Assembly: GCF_003945595.2 (NCBI RefSeq)
Contig: NW_024104427.1
Span: 248,001 to 312,000, forward strand
Direction of reading: 5' to 3'
Source: Pipra filicauda
Lineage: Eukaryota > Chordata > Aves > Passeriformes > Pipridae
DNA length: 64,000 bases
The notes below the pieces were generated by a model. It saw only the letters and a list, made by a program, of their open reading frames with translations. It was not told the origin of the DNA and did not search any database. The translations under genes and the position numbers were made by a program. Positions 22,981 through 35,780 of this stretch are shown here, piece by piece (the stretch's first letter is position 1; each line of letters starts with the position of its first letter).

Positions 22981-25900
22981 GGTTGCCCTGTTGTCTTCAA
23001 TCCTTGCTCCATTCAAGTCAACAGGGCATTTTGCCATCATTTTCACTGAGCAGAGCTGGGACTGGGACTTCTCACCAGAGTTAAAATCCAAATACAGGAT
23101 ACAGGGAGACGTGTTTAAAATATTGAAAACATCTTAATTCCTCTTCTCTGTTCCTCAGATGGAATTTAATGTTCTGAGAAAATGTGCATATTTTCTCACA
23201 AGAAGAATAAACTTAATTGATCCTTTCATTTTTAACTCTCTGCCCAGTGGCAATCGGTCACCTCTCTGCAATAATAGCTGCAAAGAAAATAATCTTTGCT
23301 GGATCAGATGAAAAGGTGGAGAAAGAGTCATAGAATTAGCTGGCAGAGCAATCTGGTTGTTGCCCTAACATATGGAAATAATAAGTGCCAGTCAGATAGA
23401 GCCTGAACACTGAGCTTTCATTTTGTTATTCTAAGCACAAAAATAAATATTTCTATGACTATATGTAAAGAGTAAAAGCAAATAGAGTTAATACGTAAAA
23501 ATATACATTTTGTTTCATTATGTGTAATAATACATATTGATTTCATTACAATATTTTTGTTAAGATCAGTTTGCCTGGGAATAGTGGTCTATTCCTAAAG
23601 CACAGCCTGCCTTTTTCATCCCATCTTTCTGAGGTGTTGTGCTAGTACAGAATGAAAGGGAAATATTAACTAGGCTGTATTATAAAGAGCTATGCACTGT
23701 TTTGGGGGAGAAAAAAAGCATTTGGAAAAATGTGAACCAAAAATATTTTTATTTTTACAGTTGAACGTGTCTGCCTGATTTTCAGTCATGGACTACCAAG
23801 GGCATGAAAGAAGAAATAAGAAAGAGAGGGAAATGGCAGTAGTGCTCCAACTGTGAAGTGTTCCAAGCAGTAATGCACCAGGCTGCTTTGTGGAATCTCT
23901 ATAGCCCCCATAAGAGGAGGACAAGGGCACTGCTACAAACCTGGAACTCAGACCCAGCAGAAATTTGGAGACGGGATAACTACAGAAAAGCACAATATTT
24001 TGCAGCACTGCCCAGGCACAAGCAAAAGTGAAGTCTCCCTTCCCCAGGGTTGGCATTATGGGGACTCAGCCAGTCCTGCCCTGCACCTCTGCTCACCCAA
24101 ACACTGGGTGTCCCACCTTTACACTTTGTGTCTCTTGTGATGCTTGAGGACCACAAAGATCTGAATTTTGGCAAACAGATGCCTTCTGTAGCCCAGTGCT
24201 GGAGAATGACCTCATATGCAGCTGTGTCACTGGGAGTCCCATTTTACATCACCTCTGCCCACCTACCATCCGAGTTCATCCAGTACATGACTGCCCCATC
24301 CTGATCTGCAAGGCTGGCAAGTGAGCAGCTGCCAGGCTCCAAATGTCCAACCACATTTTGCACCCCACAGGGGAAAAGCTGTGAAAAAAATTGTCACAGT
24401 CCCTTAGGACAAAGACAGGGAATTTTACAGGCACCATGGAGGGTAACTGCTGTTTTCTTTTATTATTCATGACCTAGTTTAGCCCAAGAGATAAAGTGAT
24501 ATTTATGTGGATCATGGGGGAATTCATACAATAAAAAGACAGAAAACAGCAAAGCCCAAAGGCAGGCAACCTTCTCACCATGCCTCAAGGTGCAAAGACT
24601 ACAGTACCTGCAGTGGTTTTGCTGACACTGAAGCTGAACTCACCTCCTTCTGTGCATCCAGTTTCTGAGAGCTTCATTTCACACTCCAAAAAAGCAAAAC
24701 CCTCTCGACTGATTCCAAATTTCCTTGGCCCCATGCTCAGTACAACAGCCCATCTGTCTGTTTGAACTACTATGGGCAAATGGTCCCTCCAGTGTCATAT
24801 CCCTCTATTGATTTTGGTCTGGTGATGACACAGAGGTTAAAGATCAGCGTATATGTACATTATGCAGACTCCAAGGAATGCTGACATGAGGTGCTTGCAA
24901 CAGCAAGAAAGTCGAACCGGAGAGCACATTCAAAAAGTTAAACAGCAAATCTTGGCTTTGCAAACATTAGTGCTGGCTGCATATGAGAAATTTAAGCTTT
25001 TATATCCAGCAACTCTATTCTATCAAATATCACTTAGGCTGTGGGCTGATTTACCGCACTGCTGTACAAGTGATTTAACAGATATGGATTCTTTTTAAGA
25101 AATGTGCTTATTTGTTTAAAAGCCTGTTATCATGTTGTGGATTTGGACTGAAGTGAACTTTTTTTTTTTTTTTAATCTAGTGAGTGGGTGAGTTTGGTGA
25201 ATTTTTTTAAAATCTAATGAGTAGGTGTATGTATTGCAAAATATTTCTGAAAGTGGGCAAAAAAATGGTTACAGCAGATTTCAACGTTCCAAACTCTGGA
25301 TAAATGAAGTGATATGTCAGCATTTGTTTTCTTAAGGAAGCAAATAGATTGTGTCTTCTAAAAGAGTAAAACAACACGTAGGTTTCCATTTGTTACAATC
25401 CTATAACTATTCAAAAAAACTCTCCATAAGCAGTGGATGCCTCTGAAAAAAGTATGATATTCCCAAAAAAGGTTGAAGTGCTTAAATGGTGAACCAGAAT
25501 GGGAATGGGTTGACTTTAAAAGGGGAGGAATTAAGGTTGACCCTAAGAACAGAAACCCAGGGCTGTAGTGCTGGGCCCATGAGGCTAAGACATTTAATAA
25601 TGAATTCATTGCAGATTTAGTTTCATATTAGATTTTTTTTTCCCCAGAGTTCTATCTGAATGCCTTGAATCTGCCAAATTGGGTTGAAAACCATGAATGG
25701 GGCAGTCTAGTTCTAGTCCCAGTGTTTTTGTCTCAAATAGAATTCCACTTGTATTTCATTGTTTTTTATTCCAGTTTGTGAGTAAACAAAGCATAACCAA
25801 GCATCTCAAGAATTTCCAAAATGGCTCATTCAAATATGATTTTAAGAACAGGCAAACATGTGATATGGCTATTTTGGGAAAAGGATACTCTCACAATCTC

Positions 25901-26889
25901 TGAAGGGCTGATGACCTCAAGAAGTCTTTGCTTATCTGCTGGACGCCAGAGTGGTGAACTTTGGCCTTCATTTTTTTGGTGATAGTTGGTGGAATTGGAA
26001 TTTAATTCAACAGATGAGGAGAGCTGCTTGAAAAATGCATTGCTAAAAAGTATTTTTCTTTTAATTTACTCCTGAGAATACAGCAGAAACTTTCTGATGA
26101 CTCCTATCACTAAGGACAGGTACTAAAAGAGGACCAAGAAGAGGACAGTGGCAATACAGATCTCTGCTGGGCTCCATTCACTTTTCCTTCTGCCTGAAAT
26201 ATACCCCCTTTTTTAAAGTTTTTTTTTTCTGTTTGGAAACTCTGTGGCTTTTTGCTCCTTCTTAGTTTCCTTCTGCAGTTTCTTCCTGACCTCTCTATTG
26301 TGACTAGCTCTCCTCTGAGCCACGTGCAGGTGCTCCATATGCTCATGCCCTGGCTCGTTTCATGATGTTTCATGTTGTTCTCAAAGGCCTTCCCTGAAGT
26401 CAAGTCATTGTGCAAGATGTAGGTTTTCCTTAAGAGCAGGTTAAAGACAAACAACACAAAATACCTTCTGAGCAAGATGAAGAACCTGCGTTATTTTTAA
26501 TTTCATCATCTTCAAACTTGACAATGTATCCAAATATCTTCTTGGAATAATGGGACTAAATCAACGCAGAATTTTGGCTCTTTTTCCTTATTCTGCTTTG
26601 GTTTTATGTCTTCTTTCAGATCATCTTATTCCATGTCTCCCCAGAAAGTCACCTCTTTCAAAAACATTCAGTCTATGGCCTGATGCCATGCTTTGTTTGC
26701 TCTGTATTATACTACTCTTGTGCAAACTTACTTTGGTGCAGGGATTTGCCAGGCTTTGGCAAAGCTCTGTTTCTGCATGACTTCCATGATAGGGAAGCTT
26801 TGTAAATAAATAGTCACAAACATCTTTGCAAATTGTGAGATGGATAATGCCCTCCAGTGCTCTTGATGTAAGGGCCACAGTTCTTTGCC
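22981..26889. other. Noncoding interval, AT-rich, no gene supported
   Basis: AT-rich sequence dominates at 23440-23560. A segment near 24900-25090 is free of repeats and looks slow-decaying but has no coding signature. A poly-T tract at 25159 is listed separately. No RNA gene was seen. Confidence 0.5.
25159..25230 (+). repeat. Poly-T tract with imperfect duplicated flank
   Basis: Fifteen T are followed by AATCTAGTGAGTGGGTGAG. About 35 bases later a shorter T run is followed by AAAATCTAATGAGTAGGTG. The two units look like an old tandem duplication of about 35-40 bp. Confidence 0.6.
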
Positions 26890-26960
26890 AGGGACTTATG
26901 GATTGAACTCGATGATCTTAAAGGTCTTTTCCAACCTAAATGATTTTATGATTCTGTGAC
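26890..26960 (+). mobile_element. CR1 LINE 3' fragment
   Basis: The sequence reads GATTGAACTCGATGATCTTAAAGGTCTTTTCCAACCTAAATGATTTTATGATTCTGTGA, matching the canonical avian CR1 terminus including the ATTCTRTGA-type 3' repeat. Only the last roughly 70 bases are recognisable. Confidence 0.92.
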
Positions 26961-28006
26961 AACTGAAGTTAGTGGAGATACATCCATTAACAGCACCCAA
27001 GAGATTGGCCTGCTGATGTAGCTACTGAATCTTCTCTTGGATGCTCAGAGGGTAGGCCAACTCCCTTTGTCTGGCATTTTTCTAGAGCTGCCTAACAAAC
27101 CACATCATTTACTGGTTTCTGCAAGTCTTGTTTGAGGAGGCTTTAATTTCTCTATCCTTGAGTTTTGCTAGTGCACATATGTGCTTTCGACAGGGAAGAT
27201 GGTGTTCAGCAGACCATGTTCTCAACTGGTATCAATCATTGAAGTCCAGTAAATGCAGGGAAGCTTTTACACTAGCTGAGACATTGTCCCACAATCATCA
27301 GAAAAGGGATGCAGTAATGGACAAGACGAGCTTTGTGGAAGCCAATGGCAAGCCTCCTGTTGGTTTTCCCAGAGCCAAGACTTCACCCAAGTGGGTGTGT
27401 GAGCTCCTTATGGGGCCACATGTACTCTGAAGCATTTAGTAGGTTAATAAAAGTCCCAACCCTGGGCTGCTATAAAACACATTTGTGGTCGTGCACATAG
27501 TTCTTGGGACAGGCTTTATCTCCTCTCATTGTTTGCTGTGTGTGTTTTAACATAGAGCCTCAGGACACAGCTTGGGTGTGGTACAGCATTTTGAATAAAG
27601 TCGACCCTTAAGCCAACCACAGCTAAGACGCCATAATTTTCATAGAGACATCATGTACTTTTTATGCTCCTTAACTCAACTGTAGTCACAAATCCCTGTT
27701 TGTATTGGCAGATCCTGTGAAAATAAGCTTTAGGAGCTACTTGAAAAAACTGTACCTCTGTGACGTTTAGCTGTGTTGTCTGGTCTTGCCTGCCTGCTGA
27801 ATGTAGCCTCGCATAGCTTGCCTTAAAAAAACCCTACAAACTTTTCAGAACTTGCAATTCACATTATGTAGCATTCTGTGGAGCCTGTTACTAAAATCAA
27901 AAAGACATCAACATGTTAAAAACCATCTCTGCAATGGTTTTCTGAGTGTATACCAGTAGATAGTCATTCTTGCCACTTGCACATCTCTTTAGCACACAGC
28001 ATTAGA
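26961..28006. other. Noncoding interval, nothing recognised
   Basis: A plus-strand open frame of 100 codons (27128-27430) has no recognisable domain. No repeat or RNA gene was seen. Confidence 0.5.
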
Positions 28007-28165
28007 GTCATGGAATGGTTTGGGTTGGAAGGGACCTTCAAGATCATCTCATTCCAACCCTCTTGCCATGGGCAGGGACACCTCCCACTAGACCAGTTTA
28101 CTCAGAGTCCTATCCAGTCTGGCCTTGAACACCTCCATGGATGGGGGTAACTTCTCTGGGCAACA
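28007..28165 (-). mobile_element. CR1 LINE 3' fragment
   Basis: The plus strand carries TCATGGAATGGTTTGGGTTGG, the CATCTCATTCCAACCCTCTTGCCATGGGCAGGGACACC core, CACTAGACCAG, and TGGCCTTGAACACCTCCATGGATGGGG. All are in the order expected for the reverse complement of a CR1 3' portion. It breaks off after CTTCTCTGGGCAAC, so it is 5'-truncated at roughly 160 bp. Confidence 0.95.
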
Positions 28166-28479
28166 ACATTAGTAACTACCATGTAAAAAAAGGCACTTTA
28201 AAGCTACTTACTGAGACCAACAATGGGGTTAAACACAATTCATCCTGAGCTGAATTTCAGTAAAATTAATTACTTTCATGAAGGCCCCAAACTTTGAGCT
28301 AGGACTATCCAAGCCACTTCAAAGACATGTTCTCTGCCCAAAGGAGCTTTCAACCAGACAGAAGCCCTGGAGGTGGGGCATTGGGGCAGCTGGGGAAACA
28401 AAGGTCGGCTGAATGGCATCAAGAGCTCCCAGCAGTACAGGACAGGTCTTTATGCATGCAGTTGTTGTAGCTCACTGAA

Positions 28480-28680
28480 TAGATTTATAGTCCTGCTTGG
28501 GTAATTTATTGTTGGCTAATTAGATATAAGATTAATTAAGTAGCTTGCTGGCCCTTAATTAGAAATTTGGTACCTTAATTTATTGTAATTTCTTCTAAAT
28601 AATGGCTACGCTCAAATAATCCTGATTTATATAATGGTAGGATGCAAATATAATGAGCCTGACTCCAGATTGTGCAAAAG
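28480..28680. promoter_or_regulatory. Candidate enhancer-like element with homeodomain and octamer words
   Basis: This AT-rich, non-repetitive stretch has TAATTA-type cores at GGCTAATTAG, GATTAATTAAG, CCCTTAATTAG and CCTTAATTTA, and a perfect octamer ATGCAAAT at 28642-28649. AATTAAG (28534-28540) and CTTAATT (28554-28560) form a 7-bp inverted repeat. Such clustering is typical of conserved developmental enhancers. Conservation and activity are not observable here, and AT-rich composition raises the chance of random hits. Confidence 0.35.
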
Positions 28681-29712
28681 CCTCTTTCACACTGCTCCCA
28701 GGGCACAACAAGGTCTTAAAGTGAGCACAAACATAATTTCTGCCCTCCAAGGCGGCTTTATAGAACCAGCATGCTGTGATTCACCATGAGTCAGCAGCAA
28801 GCCACTGTAAAGGCCATGACTTGCACAGCTGCTGAGAAATTGGGATCAAAGGAGCCGGTCTCATGAACTCCCATGAGCCTGCCCTTGTACAGGGGAGCCC
28901 CGAGGGCAGGCAGTTGGTGTTTGTGTAGCACAACCAACTTGAGCGAGTGGGGGTTGCTCCAGCCTTAGCTATTGACCTGATTTTGCCTGCCAGCTCCCTC
29001 TCCCAGTTATTGCTCTGTTTTGTGTTGCCCTCTGCAAGCCCAGAGTAGAGCAACCCCAGTGTAAATCAGAGCTGGGACTGGGGCTCAGAAATGAAATGTC
29101 ATTGGGAGCAGGATGGATCTGGGCAGGGGGAGGGTTGGATGCTGAAGTGTGCAGCAGGAGTGGCAGTCTGGATCAAGGTGAAGAAAGTGGTCTGAAACAC
29201 CTGAACCACAACTTCTGGGGGTAACCTGACAGCAGTTTGGGGCAAAACATTGATGGTCACAGCTGCAGCACCAGGGTTGAGGTAAAACATTTTGCTTATG
29301 GGTGTGTTGATTTTCTTCCCCTCCTCCCTTTCCTCTCCTGAAAACTAGGTCCTTAATGGAAGGAGGAATCAGTACTGTTGAAAATGCCAACTTGCATGAA
29401 AACACTTCATTCATTCAAAAATGATTAATCTACCTCAAGTATTGTGCAGTGCTCGATTTGAAAAGCACTTCTCTGCATGATTTTAAGAAGCTTAAAAATG
29501 TTTCCAGTTCCACTTTGTTTGTTCAATTACATCCTGGGGAAGTTCACTTTCCTAGAGGGTACAGAAAATAAACTGCTGTCCAGTCTCCCAGCAACCCCTC
29601 CAGTTCCATGGATTTAACGTTCTCAGTGAGACAACATGAGACAATAACAGTAGCTCTAACAAAAAATCTCAGTCATTTCTCTACAACAGGTCATATGAAT
29701 CTTACTGCCTGC

Positions 29713-29731
29713 TTTTTTTTTTTTTTTTTTT
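29713..29731 (+). repeat. Poly-T tract (19 T)
   Basis: This is an uninterrupted run of 19 T. On the minus strand it could be a poly-A tail, but no retrocopy body is recognisable beside it. Confidence 0.9.
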
Positions 29732-29970
29732 CCAAAATAGCTTTTTCCCCTCACTCTAGAGAGATGAAGTATGCAAAAATCATCACCTACAGATCTGGAA
29801 GTTTTTGTACTTTGGTCAAGGTATATTGTATTTCCTTGCACCTTTTAAGCTCACCACACAGAAGCAAAGAACTGATGGATGAGTTGTCTGAACCCTTGAC
29901 TGCAATCTTGACCATGGAAGGAATGAAAAACATCATCATTTTGGTTCCTTGGTCTCTGACATGCTCACCC

Positions 29971-29996
29971 ATTGTTGGGTGTTATTGTTGGGTGTG
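29971..29996 (+). repeat. 13-bp tandem duplication (2 copies)
   Basis: ATTGTTGGGTGTT is followed by ATTGTTGGGTGTG. It is a small local duplication. Confidence 0.85.
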
Positions 29997-32900
29997 TCTA
30001 GACCCTGCCTGTGCACATCCACGCCTACCTAATGAGAGGGACCTAGAGCAGATCATGACTACCAGACATCCTGTGGAACCCTTTCCCTCTGCTTGAGAAT
30101 GCTTTGGAAGTGAGTTTAGGTCTGAATTTATGACACAGACTAATGCCCATGTATCAGATCCAGTGAAAACAGCGCTGGAAAAGGATATGATCTGGCCCTG
30201 GCGTACCCTGTTTGCATTAATATTTATGGGACCTGTATCCCCAGCTTATGTTTTGGGCTATGGGAAAGGAATCATGTTTTCCAGAAGCAGAGCGGAGCCA
30301 CATAAATGTCACAGGGATGAAGATAAGGCTTTAGCAATGTCCCTGGTGCTGGGACGTAGTTTTTTGGAGTCCCTGGAGCAGAGCTGGGAGCACCCTCTGC
30401 AAGGTTCAGCCTGGGGAGAGAGTCCTCTGCAGAGAAAGAGTCCAGCCACACGAGCAGGAGCCGTGCCAAGGAGAGGGGCTGCTAACCCCAACAGGACTAC
30501 CTTCAGAAGGATCCTGTTGAGAAATCTGTCTCTAAAATTATCTTGACCCTCTGCCATGTGCACACTTTTTAAAGGGATATGAAATGAATCTTCTCTTTAT
30601 CCATCCCCTTGTGAAATATAAACAATTCCTGGTGGATTTGCAGCTTACTCTAGTAACTGACAGCCTGCTAGCTGCTGGCATGACTACTTACAGTCTGGCA
30701 AGCACGAGATGACTGTGATGCCTACAATGTGCAACCCCTGAAACATGGTATTTTTCACTGATGTTAAAGATCAGATCTTCAGACCTGCTCAGTTCTTATC
30801 TAAGCAGCAAAACAACTGGCCAGAGTTGAGAGCCAGCAAACTCTGGTTTGAGACTGATCTTTGCTGAAAACCTGACCTGGACAGGCCTAATAAGGGGTGC
30901 AGATCTCTTCTGAAATGTTGGTCAAAGCTGTGGGTGCTGAGTACTTGGAAAACAACCCCTCGATTTGCACTTGTGAGAGCTGGGTTTTTCTATATGAACA
31001 GTTAAATGGATGCTGCCCATGTCCCATTTCAGGGACTTGGATGCCTTGATGGGATTCTTTCTGAGTGAGAGTCTAACTCACAAATAGATGGAGCACTGAC
31101 TAGGCACAGCAAATAAAATTCCTTATTTGCTCACATAAAAGCTGCATTCAAAAAGTAGGGCACCACCATTGCATACGTCTGCTGTGAGCCAGCTAGCAAG
31201 CTGGAGCTCACCTCCATGCCAGAGAGAAAGTTGGAAACCTGCTCAGTTTTAAAGTAGGTCCTGCCTAGACCAGAAAAACATTTTGTGGGTGTAAAGACAC
31301 ACACTGGCACCAGCCATGTTGGGAATAGCCCTGTTTCAAAGAACTTCTTGCAAAACGAACGTGACTTGAGCACTCAGGTTCCCGCCTCTGGCAGAGATGG
31401 GGCTGCACCAAACCTTCACTCAAACAGCAAACACCTCTGTTGGACCACGGAGCACAGATTCATCAGTGACAGAGGAAAGTATGAGAGAGCAGGATTTATT
31501 TATCAATCACATGCTAAAGATTAAGATTTGGCTGCCTGAGGCCATGTATGTCAGATCTGCCACTGGAAGACGCCAGCCAGGCAGGCAAGAGGGACACTGC
31601 CTGAAGACATGCAATGAGGTCTTGTCCTTACAAAGCTGAGGTTATGAGTTACAAAAGATTACAAGCTCCAAACCACCTTAGCAGCTGAGTTCATAACAGA
31701 GTGAAGCTATTAAAGAAAACCATTAGCTGCTGAAGCAAGAGAAAAGGAGGGAAATGGATGGGGGGGAAGGGGGAGAAAAACACATTTTACTCTGTCTCCT
31801 GAAAAAAAGGTGTAAAAGGGAACTTATCTTTAGTATGTGTGTAGCTTGCATTGAAAATGGGAATGAAATTCAAAATCAAGGACAGCAGTTGGTATTTTTG
31901 CTCAAGGTGACTGGTCCAGAGGCATCTGTGCTTAAAGTCTGTCTGTTATAGAAGAAAACCTTCTGGAGACTGAGCTGGGCAGAGTCTGCAGGTAGGAGAA
32001 ATGCACTGGAGATGCTACTTTAACAGGTGGTCTATGAGTTACTCTGAAAATTCTGGTAAGAAAACAAGACTCTCAGAGGACACTATCAGTGCAGCACTTC
32101 CATAATCATCACCTGCAAAGCTCCAACTTGACATGCGTCACCTCACTCATCAGCAGAAGAACTTATTTTCTCTGTGTTTTATATTTTGGGGTGCTTATTT
32201 TCTGGCATGTTGTGTCTTTTATAAATAGGAACACATGCGGGTTACAAAACTTTTTTGAAGGGTTTGTGAGTCATCTGAACCCTTTCTGTGTGCCCACATC
32301 ATCTCCATGCACCGTAAGTCTTTTGAGCAACATGGTAGAAGCACACAAGAGGTGCCCTGTTGTTCCAGCCCTATCGACTCTCCTTTCCCACAACCTGCAT
32401 TTCACTGGGGCTTTGGAGAAAGGAAAAGAAACACTGCACTGGACGGTTTAGGAGTAGTTAATGAATGGAAGAATTTTCTTTCCTACACTGCTGGCTGGCA
32501 CTTGGTGTACACCCCAAGGCAATGGGTGCTTTGACTCCACTGTGTCAGAGAATCCGCTGGCCACTGTGTTGTTGTGATCAAGCATCAGGGCAGGCTCTGG
32601 CCCAAGGTGTCAGCTGGAATTTGGGTATGAGTACAAACCACTTAAGGCTGGCTGGGAGAGCACAGTTTTTTGGTAAGGACTCAGTGCCATGGTTCCGTGC
32701 CAAGCCCTGATGATGCAATTCTCTCCTAGCTCTCAGTCCTTTTGTAATCATAAGTGATTTTTGTATTGGAAACTTTCAAAACAGTTGCTTAGTTCAGTCA
32801 ACGTTACAAAACTCAAATGACTATTGAAATCATGGGATCCTAGAAATTGAGGGAAGAACAAACCACTGTGAAATGTTCCTGTATCCCTGACATGCAACCT

Positions 32901-33513
32901 GTTCCAGAAAGGGAGATGTCACAAGCCTGTTTATTTTAATTTTAAGTATATTTAAACATTTGTTAATATCTGCCCTAAAGGCCTGGGAAGAAATGTCTGT
33001 ATGGCATTACAGTTCTCTGGTATTCCAGATAAAATTGTTTTTCTCTCACTAACCAGGACAAACAGAAGCAGGTCTGAGCTCACGCAGGGAGCAAACAGGT
33101 GTGAGTCCCTTCAGCATCAATCTGCAGGAATTATATTGTTCTCTATTCCCATACTCCCAGGCAGACATGTCCATGGACTGTGCCATACTTTCCAGTTTTA
33201 CAAACAGCAGCTGTTTTCAGCTCCCTCCTATGTTTTCTGAAACTGGGCATTGCCATTTCTAAGCAACATGGTTTATGAACAAGGTACATGAACCTGGACA
33301 GTGGCCTTTGTAATATGCTTTTCTCTTTATAGAGGGATAATTAGCAAAGCTTTTAGGTCAGGAGCACACAGTTTTTCTTGATCCCTGCATCAGAGCTGTG
33401 TTTCTGGAGGAGCAGGAAAAGAAGTCTTTAATGGATTACCATGATAGCCTGAACACCTGACTGACTGTGTTTCATTCTGCCTCCAATATGACCAAGTAAT
33501 TTTGGCCTGAATT

Positions 33514-33580
33514 AGAACAAAACTAAACAAGAAAAAAAACAACCAAACAAACAAACCAAAACAAACCCACCAAAAAACCC
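33514..33580 (+). repeat. A/C-rich low-complexity tract, (AAAC)n-like
   Basis: About 65 bases consist mostly of A and C, with repeated CAAA and ACAAACCAA words and an A8 run. It is a simple repeat of no evident function. Confidence 0.85.
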
Positions 33581-35019
33581 CATACTAAAAAGACCAATTC
33601 TCATTTAGTACTGAGGGGAAACAGTGGTTACAGATCAAACTGGTGGCAGTTGCCAGTGATCACCTGCATCCTTTTACAAATAGATGCCCAATTTTGAGTG
33701 AGGATGCTACAACCTAAGGGGCATTAAACTTCTTTGTCAGCTTCCAGGCTTGACTGCATTTTCCAATACCTCTGCCAACACTTTTCCAAGAGGTACCTTA
33801 CTTTCCCACAGTCGTCCCGTGGGAACTCCTACTTGGGAGATGGGATCCACAAACATTCATGGAGCTGCCATATCCTGTCTTTGCAGTTGAGCTATTGGAA
33901 AGTAGAGACCATTCCTGATCTCACTGAGATTTTTTTCCTTGCCCTTTCTCTTCCACCTGTGTCAGCCTCACACTTCCAGCATGAATCACTTGAGAATAAG
34001 AACAGCTCTTGCATTACAGATTTTGAACTGTGCCTTTCACAATTGCATCCTGGGGTGTGGATAATATTATGGTAATTCCAGCAATATCTTACAATAAGTC
34101 ATGAGACCTTATCAGTCTTCTGAAGAGGAAGTGACAAAGTAGAGTGCTTTTTATCAGACATATGTGACATCCCAGCACCACTTTGTCTAGCAAACTGCCA
34201 ATTTGCAGCTATTGGGAGCATCTTTCTACCCTGTAATTCATAACAGCTCAACCAGCATGTGCTGCAGAACTTCATCTTGTCATTACTCCATGTTTGTGTC
34301 TTGTCACCTTAATCTCAGTCTCTCAAGTTACAAATGTCCCCGTCAACAAAGGAAGTGCTGCACACACCTGCACTTGCCTTCCAGGACTGCTGAGCCATGG
34401 CTGAGGAGCCAAACACCAGACTGTTCCCAGCCAAGAGCAGTTTAACACAGCAGTGCCTGAGTCCTCCCCATAGCTTCCATGACAAGTAAAGTTGTGCAAA
34501 ACACGGTGCATGAAACCCATTGGCTGGAGTGCTACTGGTGAGTATTTTGGTAGGGCCTCTACGAGTTCATCTTTATTTGTGGTTTCTTGAATTCACTGTG
34601 ACCCTAATAACTGGCGGGCAACTAGACACTTCTGAAATACTGCAAAATGCCAACAAGTTCTGGATATGCTGGAGCCCAGGAGCTTTGTGAGTAATGGCTG
34701 TCAAGCTCTGGTCATTGTTCTCAGTGGAGAAGTATTGTCCTTTGGGGTTCTTTTTAAGTGTAGTGATCAAAACTGTTTTGGCATCACTTGCTACTCGGGC
34801 ATCCAGGCGCAAGCACAGAAACATTGCTGGCACAAGCCAGGCAAATAGTGTGATTGCTTTCAGCGTGGGAAAAATCTCCTTCCCACAGGGATCTTTGCAA
34901 AAGTAGAGAAGTTTTTATTGTCTTGGCATTCAAAATACACCTGAGTTGACAGAGGAGGGAAGGAGGAACAAATATCTCTGAGCTTAGCTCGTCAGGGTTT
35001 GCAAAGAGCACATCTGCGG
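33581..35019. other. Noncoding interval, nothing recognised
   Basis: No exon, repeat or RNA gene is supported. Overlapping short frames on both strands near 34200-35060 have no domain. Confidence 0.5.
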
Positions 35020-35130
35020 CAGGGATGTGACATTTGGGGAGATGGTTTAGTGGTGCACACAATGGGTTAATGGTTGGACTCGATGGTCTTAGAGGTCCTC
35101 TCCACTCCTAGTGATTCCATGATTCTGTGA
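35020..35130 (+). mobile_element. CR1 LINE 3' fragment
   Basis: GATGGTTTAGTGGTG is followed by TTAATGGTTGGACTCGATGG, TCTTAGAGGTCCTCTCC and GTGATTCCATGATTCTGTGA. The order and wording are those of the avian CR1 3' UTR and terminal repeat. The 5' boundary is approximate. Confidence 0.92.
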
Positions 35131-35159
35131 ATGCATCCTCAGGACCAAACTTCCCACAT

Positions 35160-35780
35160 GTAATCTAATGGTCAGGGCACACCATCTCCTGAGCCCGGTT
35201 TGCCCAGCTAAGACCGGAGCCGGAGAGATCTGCCCTTACCGCCACTGTCTCTCGGTAAAGCTGAGAGCACCGAGATTAATAAGAAGCTGCAGTAGCTGCC
35301 AAAAATGTGGAGTATTGTTATTTAAACCCTGATTCAGTTACAATCCTCAGCAACTCCTCAACCACCTGTCTTGCTCTTAACCGACACTTCTGTGCACGCC
35401 TGCACCAAAAAGCGAGAAAACGTGTCCATGTCAACAAGGCTTGAAGGCAAACTGCCCCTGATGAGGTTTTGTTGACCAGATTGTCCCCTAGAAGCCATAA
35501 GTAGAACAATGCAATTAGATGTCAGCGCCCGTTGCCTTAATGTGTAGGAGCTGTGCTACACACCGGTTAGAGCAAATTCACACCCAATTTGCATTCTGAC
35601 CCCTTGCAGCCCTGTTATCTGAAAGTGTCTTTTTCTCATGATAAATGTGTAAGTAATTGCATGCTGAGGAGGCTGGTTGTACGGGCAGCTTGGTGGAGCT
35701 TTAGGCTGTGCTTATCATATTTTTTTGTGTCTTTTTCAGAGAAAAGACATAAAAAGTGAAACATGAGCTGATGTGACTGG
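35160..35780. other. Candidate conserved noncoding region with a hairpin
   Basis: The block has more CpG than its neighbours and is repeat-free. It contains a 7-bp inverted repeat, TCTCGGT (35250-35256) and ACCGAGA (35269-35275), around a 12-nt spacer. Further along it carries TTGCATGC-like, CACACCGGTTAGAG and TTATCATATTTTTTTG strings. It lies between a CR1 end and the tRNA-derived SINE, and no repeat appears inside it. Function is unknown. Confidence 0.25.

Larger units (their letters stand above)
28681..33513. other. Noncoding interval, no gene supported
   Basis: The longest open frame of the window (plus strand 29608-30096) lies here. It runs through a poly-T tract and shows no domain, so it is not called. 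The segment near 30165-30230 (GGAAAAGGATATGATCTGGC, then TTTGCATTAATATTTATGGG) looks enhancer-like but is unproven. Confidence 0.5.

Noticed and set aside
29608..30096. Longest open frame in the window (162 codons, plus strand)
   Set aside because: It passes through a 19-T run that codes for a phenylalanine string, has no domain or splice context, and is opposed by frames on the other strand.
30130..30546. 138-codon plus-strand frame, arginine-rich at its end
   Set aside because: No family is recognisable, and a competing minus-strand frame covers the same bases.
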